DNA of 60,964 bases from Litorisediminicola beolgyonensis (GCF_042679605.1 NZ_JBHTMU010000025.1:1-60964); one strand, 5' to 3'. Positions 17,778-26,264 are shown, counted from the first letter of the stretch. Notes: a model not told the origin generated them from the sequence alone. Program-made: numbers and translations.

Positions 17778-17821
17778 CGTTTTCCGAGACGGAAAACGCG
17801 CGAAATCTTTGTAAGATTTCG
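17778..17821. terminator. Paired short hairpins behind mazG
   Basis: Hairpin 1 is CGTTTTCCG, loop AGA, then its reverse complement (17778-17798). Hairpin 2 is CGAAATCTT, loop TGT, then its reverse complement (17801-17821). Each stem is 9 bp with a 3-base loop. The first stem is identical to one at 29882. Position at a gene end suggests a terminator or repeat. Confidence 0.6.
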
Positions 17822-17831
17822 ACGACCGGTC

Positions 17832-17860
17832 TTCCCAGCCGCCGCCCTGGCGCCTATATT
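17832..17860 (+). promoter_or_regulatory. Putative ssrA promoter
   Basis: The -35-like TTCCCA (17832-17837) is separated by 17 bases from TATATT (17855-17860). It lies 6 bases before the first hairpin of the tmRNA acceptor piece. Confidence 0.5.
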
Positions 17861-18180
17861 CGGACTGTCTCGGCAACGGGACTATGGACATAAACGCGCT
17901 CGTAATAAGCGGATCGGACCCGGGGGCGGTACCCGGCGGCTCCACCAAACATCCCTTCGTTGGGGGACCATGGGGCCGAAATTAGGATCGACGAACGTCT
18001 AAAGGGGTTTGCTTTGTCCCGGTGAGGTACCACCGTTATCGGTCCGTAAAGCATAATTGCCAACGACAATCGTGCTCCGGTCGCACTCGCCGCGTAAGCG
18101 GTGCGTAAGATCGAAATCTTAAGTCCAGTCCTCTAGCAAGGGCTGGCGGGGTTCGCAGGCACCTGGCAACAGAAGCCTGC
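17861..18180 (+). ncRNA. ssrA: Two-piece (circularly permuted) tmRNA
   Basis: The acceptor half comes first. It has a hairpin GTCTCG-GCAA-CGGGAC (17867-17882), a T-stem CCGGG/CCCGG with loop GGCGGTA (17925-17931), an acceptor strand CGGCTCC (17937-17943) and then A-CCA (17944-17947). A short spacer follows, then the coding half starting GGGGCCG at 17972, which pairs with the acceptor strand over 7 bp with one G-U. The tag frame at 18058-18096 reads ANDNRAPVALAA and ends in TAA. A final GCAGGC/GCCTGC stem with ATTTT (18155-18185) may terminate it. The RNA rescues stalled ribosomes with SmpB. The ends are approximate. Confidence 0.95.
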
Positions 18181-18295
18181 ATTTTCATCCCCCTCCGACC
18201 TCATCCCGACGATCCGGCAATTGGCCGCCACAGCCCCTTCCGTTTCGCGGATAAAGGAATATGCTGCAGGTCAGTCTCGACGCGGAGAGCAGCGC

Positions 18296-18775
18296 ATGAC
18301 GGATGGAATCGACTACGGAAACCTGATGCATCGTGCGATGCGGGGCCTGATTCAGCAGGTTCTGACCGATGTGGCCGCCGAGGGTCTTCCGGGCGAGCAC
18401 CATTTCTTCATCACCTTCGACACCGGCCACCCGGATGTCGAGATCGCCGACTGGCTCTCGGACCGCTACCCCGGCGAGATGACCGTGGTCATGCAGCACT
18501 GGTTCGACGACCTCGCGGTCACCGATGACGGGTTTGCGGTCACGCTGAACTTCGGCGATGCGCCGGAGCGGCTCTACATCCCCTACGACGCGATCAAGAC
18601 CTTCGTCGATCCGTCGGTCGAGTTCGGCCTGCGCTTCGAGACGCAGGACGATGATGGCGACGACGAGGACGAAACGCCCGGTCGCCCGGTGCCGAAGCCC
18701 GTCGCCGATCCGGCCGAGCCGGGCGCGGTCCGGGGCGACGCCGAGGTCGTGAGCCTCGACAAGTTCCGGAAATAG
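18296..18775 (+). CDS. sspB: ClpXP adaptor SspB (alpha-type)
   Basis: The 159-residue alphaproteobacterial SspB has a substrate-binding domain (residues 1-115 or so; ITFDTGHPDVEI, DDLAVTDDGFAVTLNF). An acidic linker follows (DDDGDDEDE). The C-terminal motif VVSLDKFRK matches the ClpX-binding tail of SspB. It delivers ssrA-tagged proteins to ClpXP. The start ATG 18296 matches the conserved N-terminus. It follows ssrA by 115 bases, putting tag and adaptor side by side. Confidence 0.93.
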   Translation: MTDGIDYGNLMHRAMRGLIQQVLTDVAAEGLPGEHHFFITFDTGHPDVEIADWLSDRYPGEMTVVMQHWFDDLAVTDDGFAVTLNFGDAPERLYIPYDAIKTFVDPSVEFGLRFETQDDDGDDEDETPGRPVPKPVADPAEPGAVRGDAEVVSLDKFRK

Positions 18776-18945
18776 GCGAGTCTCACGCGCCTGCGGGCCT
18801 CGCGTTAGCGCAACCATCCGCCCTGCCCCTCGTGCCGCCCTCTCCACTGGTCTATAGCTCGCGCCGACTTGCCGGATCGCGCCCCGCGGTCTAAACGGCA
18901 TGCGACAGTATACACAAGCGAGACCCCAGACGAGGAGCGCGCCGA

Positions 18946-20340
18946 ATGACCGCCACCCGCACCGAAACCGACAGCTTCGGCCCACTCGAAGTTCCCGCCG
19001 ACAAGTACTGGGGCGCGCAGACCCAGCGCTCGATCCAGAACTTCCCCATTGGTTGGGAGCGTCAGCCGGTCCCGATCATTCGCGCGCTCGGTGCGATCAA
19101 GCGCGCCTGCGCCGAGCAGAACGTCGCGCAGGGCGACATGAAAGCCGAGATCGGCGAGGCCATCGCCAAGGCCGCGCAGGAGGTGATCGACGGCAAGTTC
19201 GACGACAACTTCCCGCTCGTGGTCTGGCAGACCGGGTCGGGCACGCAGTCGAACATGAACGCCAACGAGGTCATCTCGAACCGCGCGATCGAGATGCTGG
19301 GCGGCGAGATGGGATCGAAAAAGCCGGTCCATCCGAACGATCACTGCAATATGGGCCAGTCCTCGAACGACACCTTCCCGACCGCGATGCATGTCGCCAT
19401 CGGGATGCAGGCGCGCGACGTGCTGCTGCCGGGCCTGAAGAAACTGCATGCCGCGCTCGTCGCCAAGTCCGAGGCCTTCGCCGACATCATCAAGATCGGC
19501 CGGACCCACACTCAGGACGCCACCCCCCTGACCCTCGGCCAGGAATTCGGCGGCTATGCCCACCAGGTCGACAAGGCCATCGAGCGGATCGAGGCCTGCC
19601 TGCCCGACATCTACGAACTGGCGCAGGGCGGCACCGCCGTCGGCACCGGTCTCAACACCAAGCCCGGCTGGGCCGAGGGCGTCGCCTCGCGCATCGCCGA
19701 GATCACGGGCCTGCCCTTCGCCACCGCCCCCAACAAGTTCGAGGCGCTGGCCGCGCATGATGCGATGGTGATGTTCTCGGGCGCGCTCAAGACCACAGCG
19801 GCGAGCCTCTTCAAGATCGCCAACGACATCCGGCTTCTGGGCTCGGGTCCGCGCTCGGGCCTTGGCGAGCTGATCCTGCCGGAAAACGAGCCCGGCTCGT
19901 CGATCATGCCCGGCAAGGTGAACCCCACTCAGGCCGAGGCGCTGACCATGGTCTGCGCGCATGTGATGGGCAACGACGCCGCCGTCGGCTTCGCGGGCTC
20001 GCAGGGGCATTTCGAGCTCAACGTCTACAACCCGATGATGAGCTACAACGTGCTGCAATCCATGCAGCTTCTGGGCGACTCGGCCAGCGCCTTCACCGAC
20101 AACATGGTGGCGGGCATCGAGGCGAACGAGACCCGGATTGACCAGCTGATGAAGAACTCGCTGATGCTGGTGACCGCGCTCGCCCCGACCATCGGCTATG
20201 ACAACGCCACCAAGGTCGCCAAGACCGCGCACAAGAACGGCACGACGCTGAAGGAAGAGGCGATCGCGCTGGGTTTCGTCGACGAAGAGACCTTTGATCG
20301 CGTGGTGCGTCCCGAGGACATGATCGGCCCCAAGGGCTGA
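18946..20340 (+). CDS. fumC: Fumarate hydratase class II
   Basis: The 464-residue iron-independent fumarase interconverts fumarate and malate in the TCA cycle. The signature GSSIMPGKVNP near residue 322 holds the catalytic Ser loop; the substrate-site segments TGSGTQSNMN, HPNDHCNMGQSSND and GRTHTQDATPLTLGQ are intact. It starts at ATG 18946 after GAGGAGCG. The 170 bases in front (18776-18945) hold no gene. Confidence 0.97.
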   Translation: MTATRTETDSFGPLEVPADKYWGAQTQRSIQNFPIGWERQPVPIIRALGAIKRACAEQNVAQGDMKAEIGEAIAKAAQEVIDGKFDDNFPLVVWQTGSGTQSNMNANEVISNRAIEMLGGEMGSKKPVHPNDHCNMGQSSNDTFPTAMHVAIGMQARDVLLPGLKKLHAALVAKSEAFADIIKIGRTHTQDATPLTLGQEFGGYAHQVDKAIERIEACLPDIYELAQGGTAVGTGLNTKPGWAEGVASRIAEITGLPFATAPNKFEALAAHDAMVMFSGALKTTAASLFKIANDIRLLGSGPRSGLGELILPENEPGSSIMPGKVNPTQAEALTMVCAHVMGNDAAVGFAGSQGHFELNVYNPMMSYNVLQSMQLLGDSASAFTDNMVAGIEANETRIDQLMKNSLMLVTALAPTIGYDNATKVAKTAHKNGTTLKEEAIALGFVDEETFDRVVRPEDMIGPKG

Positions 20341-20374
20341 GGCCTCCGCTCCGACGGAGCCGCTGAACGACACA

Positions 20375-20400
20375 GGATCGGGGGCGCGTGTCCCCGATCC
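20375..20400 (+). terminator. Inverted repeat after fumC
   Basis: A 9-bp stem GGATCGGGG / CCCCGATCC with an 8-base loop lies 35 bases after the fumC stop. There is no T tract, so it may stabilise the 3' end or act with Rho rather than as an intrinsic terminator. Confidence 0.4.
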
Positions 20401-20508
20401 GACGACGCCCCGCGCTGCGCGGACGGGATCGGACGGTCGGGCGCTCCGCTGAGAATGCCCTGCGCAGACCCAGTTCACAGCCCGGTCGCGGCGCGCTACA
20501 ATTTTGCG

Positions 20509-20682
20509 ATGGCGACCCCGATCAACCTCAACAAGCACCGCAAGGAGAAGGCCCGCGCCGAGAAGCGCAAGGCTGCCGATGCCAATGCGGTCAAGTTCGG
20601 ACGCAGCCTCGCGGAGCGGCGGCTCGATCAGGCGCGCGCCGAGAAAAGCGCGCGCGAGCTCGACGGGAAGAAACGCGAATGA
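20509..20682 (+). CDS. DUF4169 small basic protein
   Basis: This 57-residue, highly charged, mostly helical protein (INLNKHRKEKARAEKRKAAD, then NAVKFGRSLAERRLD) is typical of DUF4169, found in alphaproteobacteria with no known function. The ATG at 20509 is the conserved start (MATPINLNKHRK). It overlaps the next gene by 4 bases (ATGA), so the two are translationally coupled. The coiled, basic character suggests binding to nucleic acid or a protein partner; this is inference. Confidence 0.8.
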   Translation: MATPINLNKHRKEKARAEKRKAADANAVKFGRSLAERRLDQARAEKSARELDGKKRE

Positions 20683-20921
20683 GCACCCGGCCCATCAAGC
20701 ATTCCCTGACGCTTTCGGGCCATCGCACCTCGGTCACGCTCGAAGCGCCGTTCTGGGAGGCGTTCCGCGCGCTTGCCCGCGCCGAGGACAAGCCGATCAA
20801 CCGCCTCGCCGCCGAGATCGACGCCGCGCGCGATCCCGAGACCGGTCTCGCCTCGGCGATCCGCGTCTGGGTGCTGGAGCGCGTCCGGGACGGCGCGCTC
20901 CGGCCTGTGGACGGCAACTGA
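20679..20921 (+). CDS. Ribbon-helix-helix domain protein
   Basis: This 80-residue protein matches the ribbon-helix-helix family of Rhodobacteraceae: a strand segment (KHSLTLSGHRTSVTLEAPFWEAF) followed by helices with NRLAAEIDAARD and ASAIRVWVLERVRDG. It may be a dimeric DNA-binding protein; some members are annotated as aryl-sulfate sulfotransferase-associated. It is coupled to the DUF4169 gene by a 4-base overlap. No target is apparent. Confidence 0.75.
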   Translation: MSTRPIKHSLTLSGHRTSVTLEAPFWEAFRALARAEDKPINRLAAEIDAARDPETGLASAIRVWVLERVRDGALRPVDGN

Positions 20922-20934
20922 CGGCCCGCGCCGG

Positions 20935-21636
20935 TTACTCCTGTTCGATCTCCCAGGTGATCGAGACGCTGACCGAATAGCCGGTTTCGCCCGCCGCGAC
21001 CGGCACCGCGTCGGCCATCATCCGCATCTCCGCCATCGCCACGGGGCGCCCGCCGCCGCCATTCTCCGAGATCGAGCGGATGCGGCCGAGGCTGACGCCC
21101 GCGGCCTTGGCGATGGTCTCGGCCCGCGCGGTCGCGTCGGCGACGGCCATGCGGCGCGCCTCGTCCAGAAGCGGGTCGGGGTTCGCGACATCGAAGCTCA
21201 GGCCCTGGAGCGTGTTCGCGCCCCCGTCGAGCACGCCGCCCAGGACCTCGCTCAGGTTGTCGAGATCGCGGATCCGCGCGGTGACGCGATTCGACGCGCG
21301 GTATCCGGCGATCTCGCCGCTGCCGCCGGCCGGCATGGTCGTGCGGTCGACCCAGATCGGACCGAGGTCGAGCCCCGAGGTCTGCATGTCCTGGGGCGAC
21401 ACGCCGAAGGCCTCGAGCCGGGTCAGAATCGCGGCCGCAGCCTCGGAGGCGGCGTTCATCGCGCCCGACGCGGTCTCGTCCTGCGTGGTCACGCCCATGG
21501 TGATCTGCGCGACATCCGGCGGTGCGCTGACCGTGCCGGTTCCGGTCAGTGACAGGGTGGCGTCGGTCTCCTGCGCGGCGGCGGCGACAGGGGTCAGCGC
21601 CAGAAGCGCAACCGGAAAAGCGTGACGAAGCGGCAT
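20935..21636 (-). CDS. SIMPL domain (DUF541) periplasmic protein
   Basis: This 233-residue protein has a signal peptide (AAA-QET near residue 22) followed by the SIMPL/DUF541 fold (LSLTGTGTVSAPPDVAQITMGV at the start, then SGLDLGPIW and YRASNRVTARIRDL). The family forms periplasmic oligomers, and roles in oxidative-stress tolerance have been suggested. I chose ATG 21636 after AAAGGGA; upstream codons run into the promoter region of the divergent gene. It is convergent with the ribbon-helix-helix gene. Confidence 0.88.
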   Translation of the reverse strand: MPLRHAFPVALLALTPVAAAAQETDATLSLTGTGTVSAPPDVAQITMGVTTQDETASGAMNAASEAAAAILTRLEAFGVSPQDMQTSGLDLGPIWVDRTTMPAGGSGEIAGYRASNRVTARIRDLDNLSEVLGGVLDGGANTLQGLSFDVANPDPLLDEARRMAVADATARAETIAKAAGVSLGRIRSISENGGGGRPVAMAEMRMMADAVPVAAGETGYSVSVSITWEIEQE

Positions 21637-21796
21637 GTCGGTCCCTTTCAAAGGCAATCTGCGATTGAACTTGGCGTGCCCGGGGAGGAGGAACAAGGGG
21701 CGCTCCCGCGCAGTCGGCGAAACCTCGCGGTGGGAGGACGCGAAAGCGCCGGAGACGCTTCCCCACCCACCGGCGAAGATGCTAATAGGCATAGTC

Positions 21797-24460
21797 ATGA
21801 AACCCACCTACGCGCTGTCGCTCACATTCTCCGGAATCACGCTTTTGAAGCGGATGGACGAGGCTTGGGCGGTGCTCGGCGACGTGTCGCTGGAGGCCGA
21901 GGATTTCGACGGCGAGATCACGGCGCTCCGCGAGCTGGCGGGCCCCGCGCCCGAGGTCGCGATCGCCCTGCCCGCCTCGCAGATCAAGTATCTCGACACG
22001 CCCGCGCCCGAGCGGCGCGGCGACGCGGTCCATGCCGAGGCCGCGCGCGCGGCGCTCGATGGCGCGACGCCCTACAGTGTCGACGAATTGCGCGTCGATT
22101 GCCGCCGCGATGGCGCGGTGCTGAAGGTGGCCGCCGTCGCGCAGGAGACGCTCGACGAGGCGGAGGCCTTCGCACGGGACCGCGGTTTCGTGCCGGTTTC
22201 CTTCTTCGCGAGCCCAACCGGGCCCGAGTTCAAGGGCGCGCCGTTCTTCGGAGCGCCCGCGGGCGCGACCGGCCCCGCGCCGGAACGCGAGCGGCGGATT
22301 CGCCTGGTTGCGCCGGAGACGGTGCCGGAGCCGTCCGAGGTCGAGGACGCTCCGACTCCGACGCCTGTCATCGAGAACACGGATGATGGCGCGCAGTCGG
22401 AGGCCTCGCAGACGGCGTCTGAACCCGAGATCGAGGCGCGCGCCGACGCGGCGGCAACGACCGGCGACGCGGCCCCGAGCGTGGAGACCGATCCGGCTCC
22501 AGAGCCGCCGAGCGTGCCCGATGACACCGCGCCCGCTGCCTCCGAAGAGACCACGACCAAGCCGGGAAATTATACCAACGGGAGCGCGGCCCCTGCTCCG
22601 ACACCCAAGCGCGAGGCCCCCGAGGACGACGCAGCGCCCACGTTCCGGCGGCGCGAGTCTCAGGGCGAGGCGCACTCCTTCGCGCAAGACTCCCCGTTGC
22701 CGCGCACCATCAAGCGGGCGGCGAGCGTTCCGGGCTTTGCCGAACCCGCGGCCGAAGCGCCTCTCGCGCCCGCTGCCTCGCGATCGGTGCCGTTCTCGTC
22801 CTCGCGCCGCGCGGCGCCCTCGGCGCCGAGACGCGACCAGCCCGCCGAGCCGCCGAAGCGCCGCCTGACCCTCTCGGCGCTCTCGGATGCGGAGACCGAG
22901 ATCGACCCGGCCGACCGCATCCAGAGTTTCACGGCGCCTCCGCCGCTCGATCCCGAACCCGCAGCACCGCCCGCCGCGAAAAAGCCAGCGGCGGCACGGC
23001 CCGCGCCGGTGCTGGGCCCCAAGGTCAAGCCGGGCGCGCAGGAGCGTCTCGACCGCATCCGCGCGCTGAGGCCCGGCGTTGCGGACGAGAGTGTCGAAGG
23101 TGGCAAGCTCGAGCTGACGATCCCGCCCGACGAGGAAAAGCGCCGGATGACGGTGTTCGGCGCGCGCGAGGATGCGCGGGTCGTGGGCGGCAAGCCGAAA
23201 TATCTGGGCCTGATGCTGACCTTGGCGCTTCTGGCCTTCCTGGCGGGCGTCGCGGCCTGGGCGACCGTCTTCATGGATGACGGGCTGGTGCGGCTCTTCC
23301 GCGGCGCACCCGAGACCGCGGTCGCCGCTGCGCCCGAGGACGACATCGCGCCCGAGCTGGACACCGTCGCAATCGTCGCGCCGGAAGACGCGGCTCCCGC
23401 TTCGGAGAACACCGAAGTTGTCGCAGAACCAAATGACGGCCCCGCCGAGCCGGTCGCCGAAGACGCGACCCTCGATCCGGCGGAACTGGCCGCGCGCCGT
23501 CTGAGCAGCGCGGAGGCCGCGACCGTCTATGCCGCCACCGGCATCTGGCAGCGCGCGCCGACCGCGCCCCTGGAGCCCGAGGCGAGCCTTGTCGAAGAGG
23601 TCTATGTCAATTCGATCGACCCCGAGGTCGGGCAGTTCGACGCGCTCGCGCTGCCGCAGGAACCGGCTCTGCCCGGCGACCGTATCTTCGAGAGCCCGCC
23701 GATCCCGGCGCCCGCGGGCACCGTCTACGATCTGGATGAGCGCGGCATGGTCCGCGCCACGCCCGAGGGGGCGATCAACCCGGACCGCGTGCGGGTCTTC
23801 CTCGGACCGCCGCCCGCCGTGCCGCCCCTCCGGGAGCCCGAGCCGGGGCCCGAGGCCGGTGTCGCGCCGGAGGGCACCCAGGAAGAGACCGGCCTCGTGA
23901 TCCCCGACGCGCTTCTGGAGGCGTTTCGGCCCGCCGGTCGGCCCGGTGACCTGATCGAGCAGACCGAGCGCGCCCGGTTGAGCGGCAATACGCTGCAGGA
24001 ACTGGCACTCTTCCGGCCTCTGATCCGACCCGAGACGGTCAAGGCCCTGGCCGAGCGCAACGCGACGGCCACGGCCCAGGCGGTGTCGGTGTCGCTGTCG
24101 CCCTCGACGCGGCCGAGCGGCTTTGCGCGGATCGTCGAGGCAGCACGGGCCGCACCGCCGCCGGTGCGCGTGGCCACCGCCACAGCCGCGCCGCGCGTCG
24201 TGCCGAGCGTGCCCTCGAGCGCGTCGGTGAGCCGTCAGGCGACGACCTCCAACGTCCTGAACCTGCGCAAGGTGAACCTGATCGGGGTCTACGGCCAGCC
24301 CTCGAGCCGCCGTGCTCTAGTCCGGCTGGCCAATGGCCGCTTCGTCAAGGTCGCCATCGGCGACCGGATCGACGGCGGCCGGGTGGCCGCCATCGGCGAG
24401 AGCGAGTTGCGCTATGTAAAGGGCGGCCGGTCGGTCGTCCTGTCGATGCCCCGCGGCTGA
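21797..24460 (+). CDS. Bitopic Pro/Ala-rich protein with GspL/PilM-like N-terminus and GspC/PilP-like C-terminus
   Basis: An 887-residue protein starting MKPTYALSLTFSGITLLKR. Residues 1-150 or so look like the actin-like cytoplasmic part of GspL/PilM proteins (ALPASQIKYLD; DGATPYSVDELRVD; AVAQETLDEAEAFARDRGF). A disordered Pro/Ala/Glu region runs to about 465, then a single membrane helix at about 470-492. A second disordered segment precedes a small C-terminal domain (from about 818: VNLIGVYGQPSSRRALVRL, NGRFVKVAIGDRIDGG) resembling PilP/GspC periplasmic domains. Relatives are often mislabelled translation initiation factor 2. No other secretion or pilus gene is nearby. Domain likeness is by eye. 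Confidence 0.75.
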   Translation: MKPTYALSLTFSGITLLKRMDEAWAVLGDVSLEAEDFDGEITALRELAGPAPEVAIALPASQIKYLDTPAPERRGDAVHAEAARAALDGATPYSVDELRVDCRRDGAVLKVAAVAQETLDEAEAFARDRGFVPVSFFASPTGPEFKGAPFFGAPAGATGPAPERERRIRLVAPETVPEPSEVEDAPTPTPVIENTDDGAQSEASQTASEPEIEARADAAATTGDAAPSVETDPAPEPPSVPDDTAPAASEETTTKPGNYTNGSAAPAPTPKREAPEDDAAPTFRRRESQGEAHSFAQDSPLPRTIKRAASVPGFAEPAAEAPLAPAASRSVPFSSSRRAAPSAPRRDQPAEPPKRRLTLSALSDAETEIDPADRIQSFTAPPPLDPEPAAPPAAKKPAAARPAPVLGPKVKPGAQERLDRIRALRPGVADESVEGGKLELTIPPDEEKRRMTVFGAREDARVVGGKPKYLGLMLTLALLAFLAGVAAWATVFMDDGLVRLFRGAPETAVAAAPEDDIAPELDTVAIVAPEDAAPASENTEVVAEPNDGPAEPVAEDATLDPAELAARRLSSAEAATVYAATGIWQRAPTAPLEPEASLVEEVYVNSIDPEVGQFDALALPQEPALPGDRIFESPPIPAPAGTVYDLDERGMVRATPEGAINPDRVRVFLGPPPAVPPLREPEPGPEAGVAPEGTQEETGLVIPDALLEAFRPAGRPGDLIEQTERARLSGNTLQELALFRPLIRPETVKALAERNATATAQAVSVSLSPSTRPSGFARIVEAARAAPPPVRVATATAAPRVVPSVPSSASVSRQATTSNVLNLRKVNLIGVYGQPSSRRALVRLANGRFVKVAIGDRIDGGRVAAIGESELRYVKGGRSVVLSMPRG

Positions 24461-24465
24461 GGGCG

Positions 24466-24559
24466 GCAAAACTTTAATTAAAGTTTTGCACGCCAGACCC
24501 GTCAGCCGGTCCTCATATCGCGCAACGGCTGGGCTCAAAAATCTTAGTTAAGATTTTTG
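24466..24559. terminator. Two A/T-core palindromes between convergent genes
   Basis: At 24466-24489, GCAAAACTTTAA is followed directly by its perfect reverse complement (a 24-bp palindrome with TTAATTAA at the centre). At 24536-24559, CAAAAATCTT is followed by loop AGTT and its reverse complement. They sit between the ends of the 887-residue protein gene and hppD and can form hairpins ending in T runs on both strands. Confidence 0.7.
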
Positions 24560-24574
24560 CGCCGCGACGCCCCG

Positions 24575-25672
24575 TCACTCGGCGGCGGTCAATTCGCCAT
24601 TGGCGATCTGCTCGGCCTCGATGGATTCGAAGAGCGCCTTGAAGTTGCCTTCGCCGAAACCGTCATCGCCCTTGCGCTGGATGAACTCGAAGAAGATCGG
24701 TCCGATCACGGTTTTCGAGAAGATCTGCAGGAGGATCTTGGTCTCTCCTCCATCGACCACGCCTTCGCCGTCGATCAGGATGCCGTGCGTTTTCATCCGC
24801 TCGACGGGCTCGTCATGCCCCTGCACCCGCTCGAAGCTCTGGTCGTAATAGGTGTCGGGCGGTCCCGGCATGAACTTGACGCCGTTCTCGGCAATCGCAT
24901 CGGTCGCATCGTAGATGTCGCGCGCACCGACGGCGATATGCTGGATACCCTCGCCCTTGTATTTCTCGAGATAGGCGACGATCTGGCCCTTCTCGCCGCG
25001 ATCCTCGTTTATCGGGATGCGGATGCGGCCGCAGGGCGAGGTCAGGGCCCGCGAAAAGAGGCCCGAATACTTTCCAACGATGTCGAAGAAGCGGATTTCG
25101 CGGAAATTGAACAGCTCGCCGTAGAAGCGGAACCAGGTGTCCATGTTTCCCTTGAAGACGTTGTGGGTCAGGTGGTCGAGGTAATAGAACCCGACGCCGC
25201 GGGGCTTCGACTGCTCGATCCAGGTGAACTCGGCATTGTAGGGCGAGGTGTCGTAATACTGATCGGTGAAGTAGATCAGCGACCCGCCGATCCCCTTGAT
25301 CGCGGGCCAATCGACGGTCTTGTCGCTGCCCTCGTAGGGTTCGGCTCCCTTGGCGACGGCGTGCTCGAAGGCGTGCTGTGCATCGCGCACGCGCCAGGCC
25401 ATGGAGGGCGCGCAGGGGCCGTGCTCTTCCACGAAGCGCGCGGCGAAGCTGCCGGGTTCGGCGTTCAGGACATAGGTGATGTCGCCCTGCTGCCAGAGCT
25501 CGACGGCGCGGGTCTTGTGGGTCGCGACATGCACGTAGCCCATGCGGGCGAAGAGGTCGCGGAGCACCTGCGGCTCGGGATGGGCGAACTCGACGAACTC
25601 GAACCCGTCGGTTCCGGCGGGGTTCTCCTTGGTGATCTCGGCTTGCGGGGCGTCATGCGGGAACGGACCCAT
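24575..25672 (-). CDS. hppD: 4-hydroxyphenylpyruvate dioxygenase
   Basis: The 365-residue Fe(II) enzyme converts 4-hydroxyphenylpyruvate to homogentisate in tyrosine degradation. Two vicinal-oxygen-chelate halves are visible; the iron ligands are the His of YYLDHLTHNV (about 164), the His of GIQHIAVG (about 243) and the Glu of FFEFIQRKGDDGFGEGNF (about 327). The conserved C-terminal GEGNFKALFESIE is present. ATG 25672 has a strong AGGAGG site. It is divergent from an Lrp-type regulator. Confidence 0.96.
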   Translation of the reverse strand: MGPFPHDAPQAEITKENPAGTDGFEFVEFAHPEPQVLRDLFARMGYVHVATHKTRAVELWQQGDITYVLNAEPGSFAARFVEEHGPCAPSMAWRVRDAQHAFEHAVAKGAEPYEGSDKTVDWPAIKGIGGSLIYFTDQYYDTSPYNAEFTWIEQSKPRGVGFYYLDHLTHNVFKGNMDTWFRFYGELFNFREIRFFDIVGKYSGLFSRALTSPCGRIRIPINEDRGEKGQIVAYLEKYKGEGIQHIAVGARDIYDATDAIAENGVKFMPGPPDTYYDQSFERVQGHDEPVERMKTHGILIDGEGVVDGGETKILLQIFSKTVIGPIFFEFIQRKGDDGFGEGNFKALFESIEAEQIANGELTAAE

Positions 25673-25790
25673 GGCGTATCCTCCTGTTCTATTTGAGACC
25701 GAGTCTACTGCATGAGAGCCGCACGATCCGCGCGATCTGAAACGCGTTTGGAACTTTACCCGCGTGCCCGGCGCGCATATCCTGCCAATC

Positions 25791-26264
25791 ATGCACGAAA
25801 CCCGCACCCCTCTGGACGAAACCGACCGACGGCTGCTTGCGGCGCTGCAGCGCGACTCGCAGATCACCAACGACGCGCTCGGGTCCCAGCTGAACCTCTC
25901 GCCCAGCCAGGCCGGACGCCGTCGGCAACGGCTCGAGGCTCAGGGCTATGTGCTGGGCTACGGCGCGCGGCTCGATCCGGAGGCGCTGGATCTCGCGGTC
26001 CAGGCCTTCGTGCAGGTGCAGCTTTCGACCCACGGCCCGGAACAGGGCAAGAGCGTCACGCGGCTGATCGAGACGCGGCGCGAGATCGTCTCGGCCTGGA
26101 CGCTGACCGGCGAGGCCGATTACCTGCTGCGGGTCTATTGCGAGGACCTCGGAGCGCTCAACCGGCTGATCCACGAGGTGCTCCTGCCGCATCCGGCGGT
26201 GGCCCGGGTGCAGAGCCAGATCGTCATGGACCAGCCCAAGCGCGACACCGGCCTGCCGGTCTGA
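25791..26264 (+). CDS. Lrp/AsnC-family transcriptional regulator
   Basis: The 157-residue protein has an N-terminal helix-turn-helix (DETDRRLLAALQRDSQITNDAL, then SPSQAGRRRQRLEAQGYVLGY) and a C-terminal RAM domain (AWTLTGEADYLLRVYCEDLGAL). Such regulators respond to amino acids. Its divergence from hppD, with 118 bases between starts, suggests that it controls hppD in response to an aromatic amino acid; this is inference. ATG 25791 was chosen over GTG 25764 because the family starts close to the helix-turn-helix. Confidence 0.92.
   Translation: MHETRTPLDETDRRLLAALQRDSQITNDALGSQLNLSPSQAGRRRQRLEAQGYVLGYGARLDPEALDLAVQAFVQVQLSTHGPEQGKSVTRLIETRREIVSAWTLTGEADYLLRVYCEDLGALNRLIHEVLLPHPAVARVQSQIVMDQPKRDTGLPV

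Noticed and set aside
17753..18295. Small protein genes in the mazG-sspB gap
   Set aside because: The conserved features of a two-piece tmRNA (acceptor, CCA, tag frame, pairing) account for the region.
18805..20538. Long minus-strand open frame opposite fumC
   Set aside because: fumC is unmistakable on the other strand; this is a composition shadow.
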